In this document: positions 58,621-64,000 of the stretch, piece after piece
Layout: the number at the start of each line of letters is the position of its first letter
Position numbering within the stretch: position 1 is the stretch's first letter
DNA from: Flammula alnicola
Lineage: Eukaryota; Basidiomycota; Agaricomycetes; Agaricales; Strophariaceae
Length of the DNA: 64,000 bases
Reading direction: 5' to 3'
NCBI GenBank assembly: GCA_015499995.1
Contig: JADNRV010000017.1
Location: 310,001 to 374,000 of the forward strand
The notes under the pieces: generated by a model
The model's database searches: none
The model's input: only the letters and a program-made list of their open reading frames with translations
Told to the model about the DNA's origin: nothing
Program-made: the position numbers and the translations under genes

Positions 58621-59500
58621 ACGCTAATGTTAGCCTGAGCTTATGCTAATATCAGCCTAAGCTAATGTGAATGTCAGCCTAAGCTAATGCTAATGTTAGC
58701 CTGAGCTTATGCTATTATCAGCCTAAGCTTACGCTAATGTCAACCTAAGCTAATGCTAATGTTAGCCTGAGCTTATGCTAATGTTAGCCTGAGCTTATGC
58801 TAATGTTAGCCTGAGCTTATGCTAATGTTAGCCTAAGCTTATGCTAATGTCAGCCTAAGCTGATGCTAATGTTAGCCTGAGCTTATGCTATTATCAGCCT
58901 AAGCTTACGCTAATGTCAACCTAAGCTAACGCTAATGTTAGCCTGAGCTTATGCTAATGTTAGCCTGAGCTAATGTGAATGTCAGCCTAAGCTAATGCTA
59001 ATGTTAGCCTGAGCTTATGCTATTATCAGCCTAAGCTTACGCTAATGTCAACCTAAGCTAACGCTAATGTTAGCCTGAGCTTATGCTAATGTTAGCCTGA
59101 GCTTATGCTAATGTTAGCCTGAGCTTATGCTAATGTTAGCCTAAGCTTATGCTAATGTCAGCCTAAGCTTACGCTAATGTTAGCCTGAGCTTATGCTAAT
59201 ATCAGCCTAAGCTAATGTGAATGTCAGCCTAAGCTAATGCTAATGTTAGCCTGAGCTTATGCTATTATCACCCTAAGCTTACGCTAATGTTAGCCTAAGC
59301 TTATGCTAATGTCAGCCTAAGCTAATGCGAATATCAGCCTAAGCTAATGCTAATGTTAGCCTGAGCTTACGCTAATGTCAGCCTAAGCTTATGCTAATGT
59401 CAGCCTAAGCTAATGCTAATGTTAGTCTGAGCTTATGCTAATGTCAGCCTAAGCTTATGCTAATGTCAGCCTAAGCTGATGCTAATGTTAGCTGAGGCTT
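58621..59500 (+). repeat. 22 bp minisatellite, about 40 units
   Basis: Unit close to GCTTATGCTAATGTTAGCCT plus GA, with variants (AAGCTTAC, TATTATCAG, GTCAACC). Blocks of about five variant units recur in the same order near 58690, 58870 and 58990, so there is higher-order duplication. Each unit contains the inverted words TTAGC and GCTAA. Not coding. Confidence 0.88.
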
Positions 59501-59982
59501 AAGTTGGTGTCAGACAAGGAGATTTGAGCAAGTTAATATTAGTCTAAGCTTCATCAGGAAAAAGTTAGGAAGTCTATGGCCGCTATGACTTGTAATGGAA
59601 CTATAGCCAGCTATATAGAGCTATGTAGCTCTATAGATTAGGGGGATGTCAATATAGCTGCCATATCTGAAGGTTTTTTCCTGATGTTATGCTAACATTA
59701 GAATTATATGCAATATGTAGAGACTTAGTGCTCAATAGGTATAAATATGCATGTAAAACCAGTAGTACAGCAGGCAATCCACCCTGCAGTTGATGCTTTA
59801 AAAAGAAGCAAACCCAGAAGGGCTGATTTCACCTCATCATAACTCACTAAAAGTTTAATAATAAAAACTCAAGTTTGATGCTTCAAAACAACTTTGCAAT
59901 CAGTGCAAGTTTGAGAAATTGACTTACTAAAGTTTGATGCAAGTTCTTTAAATTTCTATCAATGCATTGATAGGGCTCAGCA
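59501..59982. other. non-coding; inverted counterpart of 22.5 kb
   Basis: AT-rich. 59730-59790 (ATAAATATGCATGTAAAACC) is the reverse complement of part of 22550-22620. No gene. Confidence 0.5.
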
Positions 59983-60670
59983 TCACACCACCTGTGGGCC
60001 AATTAGTCCACATGATCTATCTGTTTGTGATCTTCCTTGGAGTTCTTGCTTCAATCTTTCTATCACCTCATTCTGCTGATACTTTCTCTGGTTCATGTAC
60101 ATATCTGTGCTCTCCTGATAGGCTTGGAGATTGTACATTCCTGGTACACCCTCTTGATCCCAAGCTGGGAACACAATACCCATTTTCTGGCATGCATGCC
60201 ATTCATCCACATGATCTTTGACCAGCCTAGTGGAGTCAAATGAAATCATTTTGCCATCTGGAAAGTACAATTTATCCCTTTCACTGATGCACACCTTGCC
60301 TGTCATTAAATGAGTTTGCTGCATTAGACAGTCTCAGTACATATGACCTGTCATATGACAATAGAAACAGTTCCTTGGTAGCTCTGGCTGCTGATAGCAC
60401 ATGGCAGGTGGTGATGGGGGTTGATACATTCTCATAGGCAGCTGAGGTGGAAGCATTGGTGCTGCCATCCTCTGCTACTGGATGCTATTTTTTAAACTCA
60501 TCCAGAATCGGCTTCTGGTTGTGCTCGCTGCTAGCTACTATCCAGTCTTTAAAAATAGCAAACTCTTGTTTAATGCTCTCTAGCTCTCTTTGAACCAGTG
60601 CAAATGACATGCTTTTTCTTTTAATCATTACTGGAGGTGCATCAGGAAATTTGACTTGTCTCAGGGTCTC
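59983..60670 (-). pseudogene. retroelement gag relic with CCHC zinc knuckle
   Basis: Reading downward: VKFPDAPPVMIKRKSMSFAL and RELESIKQEFAIFKDWIVAS, then in another frame a Pro/Gln/Met linker (LPPQLPMRMYQPPSPPAMCY) and CFYCHMTGHMY-stop-DC, a CX2CX4HX4C knuckle interrupted by TGA. It ends KLYFPDGKMISFDSTRLV. The knuckle followed by a PDG motif is the pattern I recall from gypsy Gag in basidiomycetes. Frameshift and stop show decay; no pol is adjacent. Confidence 0.6.
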
Positions 60671-60951
60671 TCAGAGTGCCTTAAGGATCTGTAAGACAGT
60701 CAGGGATTCAAGGCAGCCAGGGATATCCAAAATGCCTTCAATGCAAGGTCGACATAGTTGCTGAATCTCAAGGTGCATCAGGGATCCTTAAGATTAACAA
60801 ATGCTAGCCAAGATTCATATTTCTTGATCCATTTATTGCTGGACTTATACATTTTTTTCAATCAACTTTGAAAAATGATTATATTAATTAGGTACTAACT
60901 ACAAGTATTCTATAGTGAATGAGGTGTGCAGAGGGTAAATAAGGTGTATGG

Positions 60952-61474
60952 TGTTACAGCCGTCTCATTTCTTTTTATCTTATCTAATTGTCTTCTTATC
61001 TTATCTCTACCCACGCTTAGATATACGCCAGCTATACTGGACACTTTCTATTTAGGTATGAGTACCCTTCCAGTTCCGGACTATTTATAGCCTCCATATG
61101 TATGCAGCCTTGACGACACTCTTATCATCGAGAGGACTCTCTTGCACCCTTTCCGACTCACTCCCGCTCCCGTCTACTTGCTAACGACTCCAAAGGAGTC
61201 ACTTTAACATGGTCCGTTCGCACCCAGAACTAGTATAAATATCGTAGTTACACAATGATGTACTTTAGCTAGTTCTTGAGAATCTTGACTCATTGTCTTG
61301 GCTCTCTCCTCACCATGAACGTCCAAGCTCATCGAGCCTCTAGACATGATCACTTAAGCTTTGTTGAAGCCTCTAAGTGCAGACAACCTGATCTAGATAC
61401 TTTTGAACACAGCTTTGGAATCACTGGTTATAGACTTCGACATCACAATCGTGTTGTTTCTTGCTAGCATAACA
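60952..61474 (+). repeat. 5' LTR of a plus-strand gypsy element
   Basis: Begins TGTTACAGCC and ends TAGCATAACA, giving TGTTA...TAACA short inverted ends, 523 bp. It contains a CTATTTATAGCC box near 61080. A gag-like frame follows directly. The 3' LTR is not in the window. Confidence 0.6.
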
Positions 61475-61499
61475 AAAGAACACCTTTCCACCACTACTT

Positions 61500-62708
61500 A
61501 GTGGTCGGCTACCCCTCGAACCCCGACACTCATCGCAGTAGGACTCCTTGGAGTCCAAGCCTGCATGACGCCTCCGAAACCTTCAGTAACTTGACTGACA
61601 GTAGCTTCACAAGCTAGGTCATGAGGAACCTGCTCAACCACACGAGAACAACTTCTTGTCGAAACCTCCCTACAGCCATCCACCTCAAGCCTCCCGTCCT
61701 GCGAACCCACTGAACCCCTAGAAGAAGCAGCAGATCCTCTATCCACTAGCTTTTTCTGCACTCTTTCCAGAGCCAGAACCCCCATCCAACTTCCCTCCTT
61801 CACCGATCTCAAGGATGAACATTCTCAAAGCAGTAATGCACCTTCAGAACCCCCTCCTGATCTTCCGCCTTCTGACTCCTCTGACTCTGACCCCCACCTC
61901 ATCAACCCTCGAGACAACCACAGGGACCACCTCCTCCTCCTCCTCCACTGAACCCCCCAGGTCAACAGGCTGCTCCACTCATAGCTAACCCTACCCCAAA
62001 AGAAATAAACCTGAACCGACCCCAGAACTTCGATGGTGACATCAAAAAATATGCTGCCTGGAAGAAATCTATCATGCTCTACTTGAGGATTAATTCTGCC
62101 ATCTACGACACTGACGAAAAGAAGATTGTCTTCGTTCTCTCCTTTATGCAAGAAGAAGCCACAGGAAACTGGGCCAAAGAGTTCTACAACTCCCACTACA
62201 CTCCCGCTGCACCTGCGACCAGGATCGTCCCAGCGACCCAAGCGGTGCTGGACCTTGGAACCTGGGACGCCTTTATCAACCAGCTTGATAAGGACTATGA
62301 AATCACTGACCTGAAGGGTAACTCCCTTGAACAGTTATATGTGATCTGACAGGGACAGCTCCCCTTGGAAGAACACATCACAAATTTCAAGATCCTGGTA
62401 AAGAAAACTAGGATCACCGACCCCACAATCCTGATAGACCTGTTTCAAAAATCCCTTTGACCCAGGATATTGAAGGAAGTCTTATGACTAGAAACCTGGC
62501 CTACCACCCTAGTAGGATGGTACGACAAGGCCAAGGAATGAGAAATGAACATGAAGATCGCCGAGGTGATTGAACAAAGATATGCCAGACAGAGTTCTGG
62601 GTATCAGAAACTGAAACTGAAGAACGAACCTGTGAGATGCCCATTCTCATACAAACTGCGCAACCCCGATGCCATGGACATTGACGCTGATAGGGCTGCA
62701 AACTGGCC
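61500..62708 (+). pseudogene. Ty3/gypsy gag, decayed and truncated
   Basis: A Ser/Pro-rich N-terminal part in one frame to about 61900 shifts frame into PPPPPPPLNPPGQQ. Then comes the Gag capsid region: RPQNFDGDIKKYAAWKKSIM, DEKKIVFVLSFMQEEATGNW, TWDAFINQLDKDYE, LPLEEHITNFKILVKKTRIT. It ends PDAMDIDADRAANWP, where the zinc knuckle should begin but the R repeat takes over. TGA at 62347-62349, 62458-62460, 62485-62487 and 62539-62541 are all in one frame at positions where Arg is expected. Confidence 0.8.
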
Positions 62709-64000
62709 AAGTGTGAATTTTGCAATATATCATCTTTTACCTATGGAATATAACCGAGACAGAGAGACTAAAACGTACCCAAGTTAGTAGTTTAAGGCCT
62801 AGCTATGCGACTACTAGTTGTCATATAACTTGTGACAATGGTAATCAGACACGGTTCAGAGCTAGCTGAGTCTGTATGATAAGCCGGGAGACAGTTAAAA
62901 GTTATCAGGCAGTGAAACACAGAACGCATAAGTCACAAACGACTAGCGAGGCATAAACACACCATGGGGAATAAATTAAAGACTTCTGGATGCTTTGGAA
63001 ATGGTGCGCGGCAAATTCAGTACAATCAATGTATGGCTGAATAAGCTAGCTATAAAATACTATGGCTAGGAACACGAGACACAGCTAGGGAAAGCTAGAT
63101 GCGAGTGCGTCGACTACCAGTGAGTGTATCTTGTGACTTACCGAGAAACGCACAGGACGTGGACACGTTAGTTAGATGCATGCTCTACCCTCTACCCGGG
63201 GGACTACCAAAAGTGGTAATAGGACGAGAAAGGAAAGAAGGAACCGGCAGCAATGATGGCCGAGGATCCGGAAGAAAGCAGCACCGCTAGCTGAGATGCA
63301 TGCATGATGCGCATTGTATGCGGAAGTCAGGAGCGTCTTAGCACACTAGAATGGGATGAATTTCCAAATCCTTGACTTCTATCTGGTCACCTGAAGGACC
63401 CAACCCTATACCCATTGCCTGCAGGCATTATTTACATGAGATAAGAATGTTTTACTCTATTTTATTTGCATACCAGAACCACACATAGCTGTAGTATAAA
63501 AGATGTACCTATGTAGCTAGTTACCTCAAGCAATCTCTTCCCTGTTTTATTTCGAGCTAAGATGCAGTGTCTAGTAAGAAAGAAGATGAATAGAGGATCA
63601 GTTTGACTTCATAGAGTTCGTTTGAAGCCAGAGAAGGCTTAGTTAAATAAAGAGAAAGTTCTTGAGGACAAGGTCCAAGAATTTAGAAGCCAGAGTGTGC
63701 TTAGAGGCCAAGAGAGCACCTAAGAGTCAGAAACAGAGTCCACAGTGGGCTAGCAGATCATTCAGAAGGTAGTGCACAGTGCGGCCTTAGTTTCAGATGA
63801 GTTCCCAAAGCTTCAGAGCAGTTAGTGCTTCGAAATTCGAGCTAGCAGCATCCTAGAGAGTTCCTCTCAAATAAAACCCATAAAATAAATAAAACTGTTC
63901 ATCCCTGTGATAAAACAAGGCTTGAAACTACAATAAAATGTGTATTTGAATAATCCCTCATACTCACTTAAACAAACCGCGAGGCACTGTCTACAAGTCA
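62709..64000 (+). repeat. R repeat copy reaching the window end
   Basis: Collinear with 56633-57929 (TTTTACCTATGGAATATAAC, GTGACAATGGTAATCAGACA, CCTGCAGGCATTATTTACA in order) and ending GGCACTGTCTACAAGTCA at the last base. It lacks the first ~20 bases of the repeat. It cuts the gypsy gag. Confidence 0.8.

Noticed and set aside
58621..59500. CRISPR-like array of regularly spaced repeats
   Set aside because: Units are contiguous 22 bp tandem copies with graded variants and no unique spacers, in a eukaryotic setting. It is a minisatellite.

Overview
The window looks like a piece of a large, transposon-rich genome of a filamentous basidiomycete, most likely an Agaricomycete. Three host genes at the left end have the short 50-63 bp GT-AG introns typical of these fungi. 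Nearly everything to their right is made of element families common in Agaricomycetes: KDZ and DUF6589 genes, chromodomain Ty3/gypsy, hAT, PIF/Harbinger and pogo. I cannot name the species.

Layout. 0.5-11.8 kb is a compact block of housekeeping genes: the E1 subunit of 2-oxoglutarate dehydrogenase (KGD1-like, +), a Cep57/Ppc89-like spindle-pole-body protein (-) and the ribosome-biogenesis GTPase Bms1 (+). The last two diverge from a 213 bp shared promoter. From about 12 kb onward there is no convincing intact host gene. In order: a decayed DUF6589 gene (12.9-14.4 kb); a decayed minus-strand Ty3/gypsy chromovirus with an extra zinc-knuckle ORF (14.6-19.2 kb); an AT-rich block with a ~335 bp tandem repeat (19.2-21.5 kb); a copia gag relic (22.7-23.1 kb); minisatellite and palindromic repeats (24.1-25.9 kb); a hAT pseudogene (26.6-29.2 kb); a rearranged PIF/Harbinger transposon with an intact DDE transposase (29.4-35.4 kb); a decayed multi-exon gene of unknown function (36.1-39.9 kb); an intact pogo/Tigger transposon (41.1-44.1 kb); a KDZ transposase pseudogene (50.0-53.0 kb); copies of a ~1.3 kb LTR-like repeat (56.6-58.6 and 62.7-64.0 kb); a 22 bp minisatellite (58.6-59.5 kb); and gag relics of two further retroelements (60.0-62.7 kb).

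Most unusual content. One non-autonomous element family, called E here, is present in three complete copies (32274-33221, 40791-45581, 47743-49891). Each is flanked by a perfect 8 bp target duplication. The copies share imperfect 28 bp terminal inverted repeats and subterminal arrays of GGAAT/GGATTCC words spaced about one helical turn apart. The first two carry a tRNA-like A-box/B-box in the body; the third carries an unrelated ~1.8 kb cargo. A second family, F, has different words (CCGGTCT), hAT-like TAGTG ends and an 8 bp duplication. Insertions are nested: pogo and a 785 bp long-TIR element sit inside one E copy, and E sits inside the Harbinger accessory gene. The Harbinger flanks match an unoccupied copy of the same repeat at 56.5 kb, which indicates that part of the element was later inverted. 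Most premature stops in the relics are TGA where relatives have CGA, a sign of CpG methylation decay. All calls are from reading the sequence and recalled family knowledge; no database search was run.
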